NCBI GenBank assembly: GCA_017556585.1
Contig: JAFYMP010000084.1
Span: forward strand, 1 to 38,565
Direction: 5' to 3'
DNA from: Bacteroidaceae bacterium
GTDB lineage: Bacteria > Bacteroidota > Bacteroidia > Bacteroidales > Bacteroidaceae
Length of the DNA: 38,565 nt
Shown: in pieces, positions 24,149 to 32,909 of the stretch
Position numbering within the stretch: the first letter of the stretch is position 1
How the letters are laid out: the number at the start of each line of letters is the position of its first letter
Notes under the pieces: generated by a model
Database searches by the model: none
Told to the model about the DNA's origin: nothing
What the model saw: only the letters and a program-made list of their open reading frames with translations
Position numbers and translations under genes: made by a program

Positions 24149-24955
24149 TTATTCTGTAGGTTGTGGGAACGGTAGCAGTCCGGTGGTAGAGAAACCACCA
24201 TCGTGGTACAGGTTCTGCATAGTAACCTTGCGTGTATAGTCTGAGAACATCATTACAATGTAGTCTGCACAATCTTCTGCCAGTGCATTGCCTAATGGCG
24301 ACATGGAATCTGCATACTTAAGCATATCCTGCATTCCGGCAATCCCCTGACCGGCAGTGGTTGCGGTAGGCGATTGTGATATGGTATTTACGCGAACACC
24401 ATATTCCTTTCCATAGATAGCACCAAAACTACGGGTGATGGATTGTAGCAGTGCTTTGGCATCGGCCATATCGTTGTAACCCACAAATGTGCGTTCTGCT
24501 GCTATATAGGTAAGAGCTACAATAGAACCGCCACGCTTAATGGCATTCTTGCTATAGAGAACCTTTAGCAGTTTGTGGAATGAGATGGCAGATATATCTA
24601 ATGTTTTGCCAAAAAAGTCGTAGTTGGTAGATTCGTAAGGGATATTCTTACGAACATTGGGTGACATGCCGATAGAGTGAAGTACAAAATCGAACTGTCC
24701 GCCAAACTGTTCCATAGCTTTATCTACCAGCATTTCAAGGTCTGCCACACATGTAGCATCGGCAGGTACAACTATTGAATTTGTCTCTTCTGCCAGTTTG
24801 TTTATAGCACCCAGACGCAGTGATATGGGAGTGTTGGTAAGAACTATTTCAGCACCTTCTTCTACTACTCTCTGAGCAGCTTTCCAAGCAATGGATTGTT
24901 CGTTCAGCGCTCCAAAAATAATACCTTTCTTTCCTTTAAGTATATTGAAACTCAT
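24149..24955 (-). CDS. fabI: Enoyl-ACP reductase FabI
   Basis: From the ATG at 24955 this is a 268-residue SDR-family enoyl reductase. The NADH-binding start reads KGIIFGALNEQSIAWKAAQ, the ISIG-like block is VLHSIGMSP, and the active site is ALTYIAAERTFVGYNDMADA followed by K, aligning with FabI Tyr-x6-Lys; VNTISQSPTATTAGQGI and HDGGFSTTG follow. It performs the last step of each fatty-acid elongation cycle, reducing trans-2-enoyl-ACP. A TTG start at 25000 would overlap the fabZ stop but gives an extension with no family match. It follows fabZ by 41 bases and closes the fabF-fabZ-fabI block. Confidence 0.92.
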   Translation of the reverse strand: MSFNILKGKKGIIFGALNEQSIAWKAAQRVVEEGAEIVLTNTPISLRLGAINKLAEETNSIVVPADATCVADLEMLVDKAMEQFGGQFDFVLHSIGMSPNVRKNIPYESTNYDFFGKTLDISAISFHKLLKVLYSKNAIKRGGSIVALTYIAAERTFVGYNDMADAKALLQSITRSFGAIYGKEYGVRVNTISQSPTATTAGQGIAGMQDMLKYADSMSPLGNALAEDCADYIVMMFSDYTRKVTMQNLYHDGGFSTTGLLPFPQPTE

Positions 24956-24996
24956 ATTGTTACAAATAATTACGTTGTTAATACTCCGTAAAGTTA

Positions 24997-25422
24997 TCAA
25001 TTATTGTTGGGTTTAGGTACAAGTATAAAGGAAAAATTGCCTGTGCAGCATATCTTTTCATTTACTTTCGATGTTGCTTCTACAAAAACCACTTTACCTT
25101 TACGTTGTGTTACTGTAGCGCGAATAGAGATGGTATCGCCCGGAACAGCAGGGTGTTTGAAACGGGCTTTGTCTATACCGGCATACAGGGGCAGATTCTC
25201 TTTAAGCAGGTCTGATATGAGCAGACAGCAGGATTGTGCCATAATTTCGCACAGTATTACTCCCGGAACGACCGGCATTCCCGGAAAGTGTCCCTGCAGG
25301 AAATGTTCATCGCCTTTAACGGTGTATGTTGCATTTACCCAATCGCCATCTACCTCTACGTTATCTACCAGTAACATAGGTTCGCGGTGAGGCAATATGT
25401 TCTTAAGCTCTTCTCTATTCAT
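24997..25422 (-). CDS. fabZ: 3-hydroxyacyl-ACP dehydratase, FabZ type
   Basis: A 141-residue single hotdog-domain protein. LPHREPMLLVDNV, HFLQGHFPGMPVVPGV and LCEIMAQSC are the FabZ signature, with the catalytic His in HFPG and Glu in CEIMAQ; FKHPAVPGDTI follows. The length is standard for FabZ. It dehydrates 3-hydroxyacyl-ACP in fatty-acid synthesis. Its ATG lies inside the end of fabF (8-base overlap), so the two are translationally coupled. In Bacteroidales a second fabZ, fused to lpxC, usually exists elsewhere; this one would be the stand-alone copy in the fab block. Confidence 0.88.
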   Translation of the reverse strand: MNREELKNILPHREPMLLVDNVEVDGDWVNATYTVKGDEHFLQGHFPGMPVVPGVILCEIMAQSCCLLISDLLKENLPLYAGIDKARFKHPAVPGDTISIRATVTQRKGKVVFVEATSKVNEKICCTGNFSFILVPKPNNN

Positions 25423-26668
25423 TGCTGTATTTTTTCAGTGTTACACAGGCATTGTGTCCGCCAAAACCTAATGAACTGGATAGTGCAAAATCTGCCTGAA
25501 TGTCACGAGCCTGGTTTGGAATGTAATCCAAATCACATTCGGGATCCGGTTCTGCATAACCAATAGTTGGTGGCAATATGCCGTTTTGCAGAGCAAGTGC
25601 CGATACAATAAGTTCTACAGCTCCGGTTGCTCCAAGCATGTGTCCTGTCATTGATTTTGAAGAACTGATCATTACCTTACGGGCATTTTCTTCGCCCAAT
25701 GCTATTTTAAATGCTTTGGTTTCACATTTATCATTAAGTGGTGTACTTGTGCCGTGAGCATTGATGTAGAGCATTTTGTCTTCTGTATAGCCTGCCTCTT
25801 TTAATGACTGACTTACTGCAGCTGCGGTTGTAGTGCCGTCAGGACGTGGGGCGGTGTAGTGGTGTGCATCGCAACTGTTACCATAACCAACTACTTCTGC
25901 TATGATATTTGCACCACGTTTAACAGCGTGTTCGTACTCTTCCAGTACCATAATACCGGCACCTTCTGCAAGTACAAAACCATTACGACGAGCGTCGAAA
26001 GGACGGCAGGCCTCTTCCGGATTTTCTGTTGTGGAGAGTGCTTTGATGTTTGCAAATCCGCCTATTGCCAATGGGTTTACGGTAGCTTCTGCACCACCTG
26101 CTATTATGGCATCGGCATAACCGTGTTTGATAGCACGGAATGCTTCACCTATGGCATGCGTGCTGGTTGAGCAGGCCGATACAACAGGCAGACATGGTCC
26201 CTGTGCATTAAAACGAATGGCGATGTTACCGGCACATATATTGCCAATCATCATAGGGATGAATAGGGGAGAGATACGGTCTGCACCTTCTGTGTACATA
26301 ACGTGTGTCTGTTTAATAAAGGTATCCATACCGCCAATGCCGGAACCAACATATACCCCAAAACGTTCCGGTTCAATGTTTTCGCCCGATACAAGTCCGC
26401 TTTCTGCAACAGCCTGAATAGCAGCGCAGTTACCATATTGGTTAAACAGGTCACTGCGGCGAATGCTTGCTGCGTCCATGCCCAGTGCTTTTGGATCGAA
26501 ATTATTTATCTGTCCTGCCACCTTGATGCTTAAATTCCATTCATCAAGTCCGGTCAGTTTGTTAATACCACATACACCTTTGAACAGGTTTTCTTTAAAT
26601 GTGTTAATGTTGTTGCCGATAGGAGTAATTGTACCCATACCGGTTATTACTACTCGTTTGTTCATCAT
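25415..26668 (-). CDS. fabF: 3-oxoacyl-ACP synthase II (FabF)
   Basis: About 417 residues from the ATG at 26668 (26665 is equally possible and gives the common MNKRVVITGMG start). Condensing-enzyme triad: Cys in VSACSTSTHAIG, His in NAHGTSTPLND and His in MTGHMLGATGAVE. GSGIGGMDTF, RPFDARRNGFVLAEGAG and LGFGGHNAC are further FabF signatures. It elongates acyl-ACP with malonyl-ACP. As first gene of fabF-fabZ-fabI, it is divergent from the LytTR regulator across a gap of about 48 bases, so their promoters must nearly overlap. No acpP gene is adjacent. Confidence 0.93.
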   Translation of the reverse strand: MMNKRVVITGMGTITPIGNNINTFKENLFKGVCGINKLTGLDEWNLSIKVAGQINNFDPKALGMDAASIRRSDLFNQYGNCAAIQAVAESGLVSGENIEPERFGVYVGSGIGGMDTFIKQTHVMYTEGADRISPLFIPMMIGNICAGNIAIRFNAQGPCLPVVSACSTSTHAIGEAFRAIKHGYADAIIAGGAEATVNPLAIGGFANIKALSTTENPEEACRPFDARRNGFVLAEGAGIMVLEEYEHAVKRGANIIAEVVGYGNSCDAHHYTAPRPDGTTTAAAVSQSLKEAGYTEDKMLYINAHGTSTPLNDKCETKAFKIALGEENARKVMISSSKSMTGHMLGATGAVELIVSALALQNGILPPTIGYAEPDPECDLDYIPNQARDIQADFALSSSLGFGGHNACVTLKKYSNE

Positions 26669-26684
26669 CAATAATTATTTTTTT

Positions 26685-26692
26685 TAACTTTG
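26685..26692 (+). promoter_or_regulatory. -7 box for the LytTR gene
   Basis: TAACTTTG followed by C fits TAnnTTTG, 25 bases before the ATG at 26717. It lies in the short divergent gap shared with fabF. Confidence 0.6.
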
Positions 26693-26716
26693 CACCCGAC
26701 AAATAAAGTAAGTATA

Positions 26717-27568
26717 ATGGAAATACCAAAATTATTTTTTCAGAAAAAGTTCCTGTTAGAGTCGGTTGCGTTTGTTTCGCTTTTTTCGGTTCTTTTTATG
26801 GCAATATATCAGCCTTTTTCTGTAACTACCTGGTTCGGATTTGGCACTTGGCGTACATGTCTCATTACCTTTTTGTTCTACGTGGTAGGTGTATCTACTC
26901 TTGTAGCAAGCAAGTTTATTCTGATGAATTATCAGAAGACACATAATCATATAACTGTCAGAACTATGATGTATTGGGCAGGCTGTGAATTCTTGGCAAT
27001 TGCCATTGAATATTGGGCCTTGACTCAGACATTTGGTATGAGCAGTACACACACTACTTTCAGACTGGTTTTTAAAATCCTTTTCTGTGTAGCTTTTATA
27101 CTTGCTATACCTTATACCATTATAGCCATATATGCAGCCTATCGTTCTAAGAAAGAGGAACTGGAACTGTTTAAACTGAATCATAAGCGTGAAAACTTAT
27201 CGTCACCCGATGGATGTCTGGTTAAACTTAGTGACAGTTCCGGCAAAACCAAGATGTCAGTAGATCAGAGCTCAATCTTTTATATAGAGTCGCAAGATAA
27301 TTATGTTCAAGTCTATTATGAACTTGATGGTAAACTAACCAGTTATCTGTTGCGATTAAGTACTCAAAAGATGGAGGAGTATCTTACCGATACATCTATT
27401 GTGAGATGCCATCGTTCCTATTTAGTCAATACTACAAAGATCGTCAAGTTTAAGAAGGAACGCGGTCGTGCCAGAATTACACTTGCTGCACCTTCTAATA
27501 AAGAGTTGGTAGTTACTCCATCGCACTACAGAAACATACTGTCCCATTTGGACAGCAGGTCTCTGTAG
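26717..27568 (+). CDS. Membrane-anchored LytTR-family transcriptional regulator
   Basis: From the ATG at 26717 the protein is 283 residues. The N-terminal half has four predicted membrane helices (SVAFVSLFSVLFMAIYQPF; LITFLFYVVGVSTLVASKFI; MYWAGCEFLAIAIEYWAL; LVFKILFCVAFILAIPYTII). The C-terminal 100 residues are a LytTR DNA-binding domain: SIFYIESQDNYVQVYYE, the helix in STQKMEEYLTD, RCHRSYLVN and RITLAAPSNKELVVTPSHY. There is no receiver domain, so it is a one-component regulator that senses something in or at the membrane. Because it is divergent from fabF and next to an acyl-CoA ligase, control of membrane lipid synthesis is a reasonable but unproven idea. Confidence 0.88.
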   Translation: MEIPKLFFQKKFLLESVAFVSLFSVLFMAIYQPFSVTTWFGFGTWRTCLITFLFYVVGVSTLVASKFILMNYQKTHNHITVRTMMYWAGCEFLAIAIEYWALTQTFGMSSTHTTFRLVFKILFCVAFILAIPYTIIAIYAAYRSKKEELELFKLNHKRENLSSPDGCLVKLSDSSGKTKMSVDQSSIFYIESQDNYVQVYYELDGKLTSYLLRLSTQKMEEYLTDTSIVRCHRSYLVNTTKIVKFKKERGRARITLAAPSNKELVVTPSHYRNILSHLDSRSL

Positions 27569-27576
27569 ATAGATTA

Positions 27577-29229
27577 TTAAGAGTACATAAATCTTTTGAT
27601 ACTGCCTTTTGGGGTCTTGGCAAACGGTTCGAAACGTAGTTCGAAATCTGTTATGGAAGAGTAGGCAGGTATCTCTTTATTCAACTTTTCAATATTTCCG
27701 CGCATAACAGCGTTCAGTGCAGATGCATCCATGCCGCTGGCTGCTACTTTGTCGTTGTCAATCACTATAATAGCTACACGAATGGCGTCGCGCTGAACTA
27801 TTAGTGATTCAGCTACGAATGGCTTGACATTCAGCAGTACCTCTATCTCTTCGGGGAAAATATTCTGTCCGTTACTTGATAAAAGCATGTTTTTACAGCG
27901 TCCCATAAGGAATAGAGTGCCTTCTTTGTCCAATACACCCATATCACCTGTACGGAACCAACCATCTTCTGTCATCACTTCTGCTGTAACTGCAGGATTT
28001 TTGTAATATCCGCTGAATACGCAATCGCCCTTTACGTGAACTTCGCCCGGGATATGTTCCGGATCTACAGAATTGATACGTGCTTCAACACACTCTGTAA
28101 TTACTTCACCACAAGATTTTAGTTTGTATTTATCTTTGTGACCTATGCATATTACAGGTGCACATTCTGTCATACCGTAACCGGTAACAAATGGAGCTTG
28201 CAGTTTGGTTACCAGCAACTCTTCAAGTTCAGAAGGGATTGCTGCACCACCTGTTGCTATAAGTGTACAGTTCTTACCGAATGCCGATACAAACAGATGA
28301 CGCAATGAATCGCAATACTCTCTGTTTTCTTTGTAATTCTCTAATTTTGCTTTGCCCTCTTCACTGCTTATAAATTCACCAATGGTGCTCTCTATCATCT
28401 TTGACAAGATAAGTGGTACAGCCAGGAAGATGGAAGGGTTGACTTCGCTTAAAGCAGGTCTCAGATATGGTGGGATAGGTGGCAAACCTAATATGGTAAG
28501 GTGCATACCTAAACAGAGTGGCTCTATGACGTCGCAAGTCAAACCAAAGATATGTGCAAATGGCAAAACACTTAGATAGTTGCCATCTTCTACAAATGGG
28601 AAGTGAATAGGCAACAGATATACATTTGCACTGAAATTTCTTATTGTAAGCATTACGCCTTTAGGACTACCAGTCGAACCGGATGTATAATTTATTCCGC
28701 AAACATCATCAGCATCTCTATCTTCAAAATATACATCTTCCTGTTTTAAACCATCAGGGTGTTTCTCGTTAAACATCTGCTGACGTTTAGCATAGATTGA
28801 ATCAAAATTGTTACGGAAAGCAAGCAGATCGCCTGTCTTAACGTCTATCACACCTATCAGATTTGGCATATTTTCAATGTCCATATTGTCGTATAGGCGT
28901 TTTTCTGTGTATAGCAGAACACTGTCAGAATGATTTACCAATTGCTGGGTGTCGGCAGGTGTATATCCGTCAAACAACTGAACACCTACATAACCTCCAC
29001 TTACTATACTCATAAATGTCTTTGCCCAACCGGCACAACTTTTGGCATTGATAGAGATTTTATCTCCTCTCTTCAATCCCGCAGCACACCATAATATATG
29101 GTTCATCTCTACCTCTGCCGCAAGTTCTCCGTATGTTACTCCTGCCTGCTGATAATCTGTAACAGCAGGTTCGTTCCAATGTTTCTTAATTGTCTTTTCA
29201 AACTTTTTGATAAATGTACTGTCGAACAT
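27577..29229 (-). CDS. AMP-dependent long-chain acyl-CoA synthetase-like ligase
   Basis: A 550-residue ANL-superfamily enzyme. The P-loop-like motif is NYTSGSTGSPKGVML; LPFAHIFGLTCDV, GYGMTECAPVICIG and DGWFRTGDMGVLDKEGTLFL supply the adenylate-binding core, and GRCKNMLLSSNGQNIFPEEI with C-terminal FAKTPKGSIKRFMY gives the mobile domain and catalytic Lys. It would activate a fatty or other carboxylic acid as acyl-AMP, for transfer to CoA or ACP. It has no membrane segment. It converges with the LytTR gene (8-base gap) and lies near the fab genes, so recycling of exogenous or released fatty acids is plausible. Confidence 0.88.
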   Translation of the reverse strand: MFDSTFIKKFEKTIKKHWNEPAVTDYQQAGVTYGELAAEVEMNHILWCAAGLKRGDKISINAKSCAGWAKTFMSIVSGGYVGVQLFDGYTPADTQQLVNHSDSVLLYTEKRLYDNMDIENMPNLIGVIDVKTGDLLAFRNNFDSIYAKRQQMFNEKHPDGLKQEDVYFEDRDADDVCGINYTSGSTGSPKGVMLTIRNFSANVYLLPIHFPFVEDGNYLSVLPFAHIFGLTCDVIEPLCLGMHLTILGLPPIPPYLRPALSEVNPSIFLAVPLILSKMIESTIGEFISSEEGKAKLENYKENREYCDSLRHLFVSAFGKNCTLIATGGAAIPSELEELLVTKLQAPFVTGYGMTECAPVICIGHKDKYKLKSCGEVITECVEARINSVDPEHIPGEVHVKGDCVFSGYYKNPAVTAEVMTEDGWFRTGDMGVLDKEGTLFLMGRCKNMLLSSNGQNIFPEEIEVLLNVKPFVAESLIVQRDAIRVAIIVIDNDKVAASGMDASALNAVMRGNIEKLNKEIPAYSSITDFELRFEPFAKTPKGSIKRFMYS

Positions 29230-29273
29230 ATTTATTCATTTTTTTACGCCGTCCGTTCGTTCAAACGACAACG

Positions 29274-29281
29274 CAAAAATA
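29274..29281 (-). promoter_or_regulatory. Candidate -7 box for the acyl-CoA ligase gene
   Basis: Read leftward TATTTTTG followed by C fits TAnnTTTG, 45 bases upstream of the start codon at 29229. Confidence 0.45.
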
Positions 29282-29316
29282 TTTGCAAAAAATGGACCGA
29301 TGATGCTAAAAATGGT

Positions 29317-29384
29317 GGTTTGTGGTTAAACAAACCGTCGTTGTGGCGAACAAATACAGTGCAGAATTCGCCAATTCGCCACAA
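29317..29384. other. Two tandem inverted repeats in an intergenic region
   Basis: GGTTTGT (29317-29323) pairs perfectly with ACAAACC (29330-29336), and TTGTGGCGAA (29341-29350) with TTCGCCACAA (29375-29384). They lie just past the desulfoferrodoxin terminator and before the ligase promoter. They may be structured RNA, a protein-binding site or extra terminators; no gene is visible. Confidence 0.6.
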
Positions 29385-29432
29385 AAAACGCCCTGTAGTA
29401 CTCTGAAACGCTGTTCAGATAACCACAGGGCG
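29385..29432 (-). terminator. Intrinsic terminator of the desulfoferrodoxin gene
   Basis: Read leftward, CGCCCTGT (29432-29425) pairs with ACAGGGCG, with an inner TCTGAA/TTCAGA stem, and the hairpin is followed by six T residues. Confidence 0.85.
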
Positions 29433-29469
29433 CAAACTAACCAATACTAACTACAAACTACTAACAATG

Positions 29470-29844
29470 CTATAGTTTTACCTTCCATAACCCGTGAATA
29501 TTACAATATTCATAGACGGCAACAGGCCTGTCTGTGCCGGTACAGAATACCGCTTCCGGTTTATCTTTCAGATGCAGGAACATACCTCCTTTTTCTGTTT
29601 CTACAAAGAGAAAAACAATATGATGTTCGGGTAACATAGGATGCTCTATACTGCCTACAGTTACTTTTATATGAGAATCATCTACCTTGGTTACATAAGG
29701 AATATGCTTCTCTGTACTTGCCTCTACTGTGTTTGCAACCAGTTCTTCCATCCTTTCACCGCAGCAAACAACAGGAACTCTTGAATCAACCATCTTAACT
29801 ATTATGTTACCACAATGGTTGCATCTGTAAAATTTAATTGTCAT
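29470..29844 (-). CDS. Desulfoferrodoxin (superoxide reductase, two iron centres)
   Basis: A 124-residue protein from the ATG at 29844 (a TTG at 29850 is less likely). The N-terminal desulforedoxin-like centre I is complete: YRCNHCGN and VVCCGERM provide the CxxC and CC ligands. The superoxide reductase centre II has His in EKHIPYV, SIEHPMLPEHHIVF and the Cys/His pair in YCNIHGLWKV. It reduces superoxide to hydrogen peroxide without making oxygen, a typical defence in anaerobes; electrons usually come from rubredoxin or a similar donor. It is monocistronic with a strong terminator. No peroxide scavenger is adjacent. Confidence 0.93.
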   Translation of the reverse strand: MTIKFYRCNHCGNIIVKMVDSRVPVVCCGERMEELVANTVEASTEKHIPYVTKVDDSHIKVTVGSIEHPMLPEHHIVFLFVETEKGGMFLHLKDKPEAVFCTGTDRPVAVYEYCNIHGLWKVKL

Positions 29845-29969
29845 AATCAAAACATTTTTTGGTGAATAATGTAAAAGTTGTGCTGCAAATGTAATTGATA
29901 TTCATATACGTTATTCGCATTTAATTTTATTTGGGTTTACTGTGTATGTTGTTAAGAATCTGAGCCTGT

Positions 29970-30002
29970 TTTGACTTTTTTATTCACTTTGTTTTACTTT
30001 TG
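29970..30002 (+). promoter_or_regulatory. Strong promoter of the GH3 gene
   Basis: TTTG at 29970-29973 and TACTTTTG at 29995-30002, with 21 bases between, match both elements of the sigma-ABfr promoter (-33 TTTG, -7 TAnnTTTG). This leaves a leader of about 85 bases. A second box, TATCTTCG at 30038-30045, could be an alternative start site. Confidence 0.75.
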
Positions 30003-30093
30003 TAGTAATAAGGTGGTGTAAAATGTAAATTTTATCATATCTTCGCAAAGATTTGTGCGTAGCAGATTTTTTTTATTAACAATACAAACTTAT

Positions 30094-32712
30094 ATGAAGA
30101 AACTAACATTCGTAGCTGCTTTAGCAATGGCAGCATTGTTCTCTTCCTGTGGTGGTAATGGAGATTATGAATATCCATTCCAGAACCCTAAGTTATCTAC
30201 AGAGGAGAGAGTTGAGAATCTGATGTCTCTTTTGACACCGGAAGAAAAGGTTGGTCTTATCATGAACAAGTCAATCTCTGTTGACCGTTTGGGTATTCCT
30301 TCTTACAACTGGTGGTCAGAGGCTTGTCATGGTGTTCGTCAGAGTGACTATACCGTTTATCCACAGCCTATCGGTATGGCTGCAGCTTTCAGCCCAGAGT
30401 TGATTTATGATGTTTTCTCAACAGTTTCAGACGAGGCTCGTGCTAACTGGAACCGTTCAGACCATGACATCTTTAACATTGCAATGGGTGCTAACTACGT
30501 TCCCGGAAATCCTGAATTGACATTCTGGTGTCCAAACGTAAACATCTTCCGTGATCCACGTTGGGGACGCGGTCAGGAGACTTACGGTGAAGACCCATAT
30601 TTGATGGGTGTTCTTGGCGTTGAGAACGTAAAAGGTATGCAGGGTAATGATGACAAGTACTTCAAGACTCACGCTTGTGCAAAGCACTATGCAGTACACA
30701 GCGGTCCTGAACCAGATCGTCACAGATTTGATGTAACTGTATCTATGCGTGACCTTTGGGAAACTTATCTTCCTGCTTTCAAAAAGTTGGTTATAGATGC
30801 TAACGTACAGGAAGTTATGTGTGCTTATCAGCGTTACGAAGGTGAACCTTGCTGCAGCAGCGAACGTCTTCTTATTGACATTCTGCGTAACAAGTGGGGT
30901 TACAAATCATTGGTTGTAACAGACTGTGATGCTATCAACAACTTCTATAATACTTATCAGCATGGTACACACGCAAATGCTCTTGAAGCCAGTGTTGATG
31001 CTGTTCTTTCAGGTACTGACCTTGAGTGCGGTAAGAGCTTTATGTCTCTTGTTGAAGGTTTGAAGAATGGTAAGATTAACGAAGCTGACATTGACGTTGC
31101 TTTGCGTAGAGTATTGACAGGTCGTTTTGAACTTGGTATGTTCGATCCTGCTGATATGCTTCCATGGGCTGACCTTGGTGAAGATGTAATCAGCAGCGAA
31201 GCTAACGATATTCTGGCTACTCAGGCTGCACGTGAATCAATGGTTCTTTTGCAGAATGATGGTAATGTATTGCCACTTTCTAAGGAACTTAAGACTATTG
31301 CAGTGGTAGGTCCTAATGCTGATGATGCAGGTATGCTGAATGGTAACTACGGTGGTACTCCTACTCAGGAACATACACGTTCATTGCTTCAGGGTATTAA
31401 GAACGCTGTTCCAAATGCAGAAATCATCTATGAAAAGGCTTGTGAATTGAACGAAGAGTTCCAGACTGTTAACCACATTGATGAATTCAACGGTGGTAAG
31501 GGTATGTATGCAGAATTCTACAACAACCTGAATATGAGCGGTAAGCCTGTTACAACAGGTTATTATGATGAAATCAACTTCAGCACATTTGGTGCATACG
31601 ATTTTGCAGAGGGTGTACAGAAAGAGAATATCTCTGTTAAGTTGTCAGGTAAGTATGTTGCTGATTTCACTGGCGATTTGAACTACGTCGTAAGCGGTGA
31701 CCAGGGTTACAAACTTACAATCAATGGTAAGGTTGTAGAAGAACAGAAGGGTGCTGCTCAGCGTGGTTTTGGTGGCTTTGGCTTCCGTCGTGGTGTTCAG
31801 TACAAGACTTTCAAAGTAGAAGAGGGTAAATCATACGATATCAAGATTGAGTACAAACATACAACAGGTCAGTTCGCAACTCTCAGCGCACAGTTCTGTG
31901 AAAGAAAGGCTCACGACTTCTCAGAATTGGCAGCTCAGGTTAAGCGTGCTGATGTTATCATCATGATTGGTGGTATCTCTGCAAGAATGGAAGGTGAAGG
32001 TGGCGATAAGGCTGACATTGAACTTCCTGCAGTTCAGCAGAGCTTGATCCGTGCTTTGCACACAACAGGTAAACCAGTTGTTTATGTTAACTGTTCAGGT
32101 TCAGCTATAGGTTTTGAAAGCATTAAGGGTCAGTATGATGCTCTTATCCAGGCTTGGTATCCTGGTCAGGGTGGTGCAAAGGCTTTGGCTGATGTTCTCT
32201 TTGGTGATTACAACCCATCAGGTAAGCTTCCTGTTACATTCTACAAGTCAACAGCTCAGCTTCCTGCTCTTACAGATTATAACATGGAAGGCCGCACATA
32301 CCGTTACTTCCACGATGAACCAATGTACGCATTTGGTTACGGTTTGAGCTACACCACATTTAACTATGGTGAAGGTAAGCTTTCAAAGAAATCAATCAAG
32401 GCTGGCAGCAATGTTAACATCACAGTTCCTGTAACTAACACAGGTAGCTTGGCAGGTGAAGAGATTGTTCAGGTTTACGTTAAGGCTTTGGATAACCCAA
32501 CAGCTCCTATCAAGTCTTTGAAGGGCTTCCAGAAGGTTAACATTCAGCCTGGTAAGACTGCAAAGGTTAAGATTACTCTTACTCCTGAAGCATTCGAATA
32601 CTATGATGAAAAGATTGATGAACTTTCAGTTCGTCCTGGTAAGTACCAGATTCTTTACGGTTCATCATCACTTGATGAAGACCTGAAGGCTATTGACTTT
32701 GAAGTTCTCTAA
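30094..32712 (+). CDS. Glycoside hydrolase family 3 lipoprotein with PA14 domain
   Basis: An 872-residue lipoprotein (KKLTFVAALAMAALFSSC then GGNGDY). The GH3 TIM barrel (about 30-350) has WWSEACHGV, RDPRWGRGQETYGEDPYL, KHYAVHSGPE and LVVTDCDAINN with nucleophile Asp277. The alpha/beta sandwich follows (VVLLQNDGN-type MVLLQNDGNVLPL, VVGPNADD), interrupted by a PA14 domain (about 455-605, GMYAEFYNNLNMSG). GKLPVTFYKS, GRTYRYF and a C-terminal fibronectin-III-like domain end the protein. The barrel motifs resemble beta-xylosidase/beta-glucosidase members. Codons are strikingly biased (GGT, GCT, CGT, AAC, ATC) compared with ATA- and AGA-rich neighbours, suggesting high expression. It has its own promoter and terminator. 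Confidence 0.92.
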   Translation: MKKLTFVAALAMAALFSSCGGNGDYEYPFQNPKLSTEERVENLMSLLTPEEKVGLIMNKSISVDRLGIPSYNWWSEACHGVRQSDYTVYPQPIGMAAAFSPELIYDVFSTVSDEARANWNRSDHDIFNIAMGANYVPGNPELTFWCPNVNIFRDPRWGRGQETYGEDPYLMGVLGVENVKGMQGNDDKYFKTHACAKHYAVHSGPEPDRHRFDVTVSMRDLWETYLPAFKKLVIDANVQEVMCAYQRYEGEPCCSSERLLIDILRNKWGYKSLVVTDCDAINNFYNTYQHGTHANALEASVDAVLSGTDLECGKSFMSLVEGLKNGKINEADIDVALRRVLTGRFELGMFDPADMLPWADLGEDVISSEANDILATQAARESMVLLQNDGNVLPLSKELKTIAVVGPNADDAGMLNGNYGGTPTQEHTRSLLQGIKNAVPNAEIIYEKACELNEEFQTVNHIDEFNGGKGMYAEFYNNLNMSGKPVTTGYYDEINFSTFGAYDFAEGVQKENISVKLSGKYVADFTGDLNYVVSGDQGYKLTINGKVVEEQKGAAQRGFGGFGFRRGVQYKTFKVEEGKSYDIKIEYKHTTGQFATLSAQFCERKAHDFSELAAQVKRADVIIMIGGISARMEGEGGDKADIELPAVQQSLIRALHTTGKPVVYVNCSGSAIGFESIKGQYDALIQAWYPGQGGAKALADVLFGDYNPSGKLPVTFYKSTAQLPALTDYNMEGRTYRYFHDEPMYAFGYGLSYTTFNYGEGKLSKKSIKAGSNVNITVPVTNTGSLAGEEIVQVYVKALDNPTAPIKSLKGFQKVNIQPGKTAKVKITLTPEAFEYYDEKIDELSVRPGKYQILYGSSSLDEDLKAIDFEVL

Positions 32713-32739
32713 TAATAAACAATAACCAATTTGTTTTGG

Positions 32740-32779
32740 CAAGGGTGTGTCAGTTTTGGCACACCCTTGTTTTATTTTT
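32740..32779 (+). terminator. Intrinsic terminator of the GH3 gene
   Basis: CAAGGGTGTG and CACACCCTTG form a perfect 10-bp stem with a 10-base loop, followed by TTTTATTTTT. Confidence 0.93.
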
Positions 32780-32909
32780 CCTGATTTATGGCGTTTGAGA
32801 TTAGATTACGTTTTTTTTCTTTATCTGTGCATTCGTGTTGTTGAAGAATACTATTTTTGTTTTGTGAAAACAATAAAACTATGAAAACAATGGAACATAT
32901 ATTAAGAAG

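Noticed and set aside
24955-25000. FabI start at the TTG at 25000, overlapping the fabZ stop
   Set aside because: The 15 added residues match nothing in FabI, and the ATG at 24955 gives the normal start next to KGKKGIIFGA.
29341-29384. Invertible promoter flanked by inverted repeats (phase variation)
   Set aside because: The repeats are only 10 bp and 24 bases apart, too small to hold a promoter, and no recombinase gene is in the window. A hairpin is simpler.
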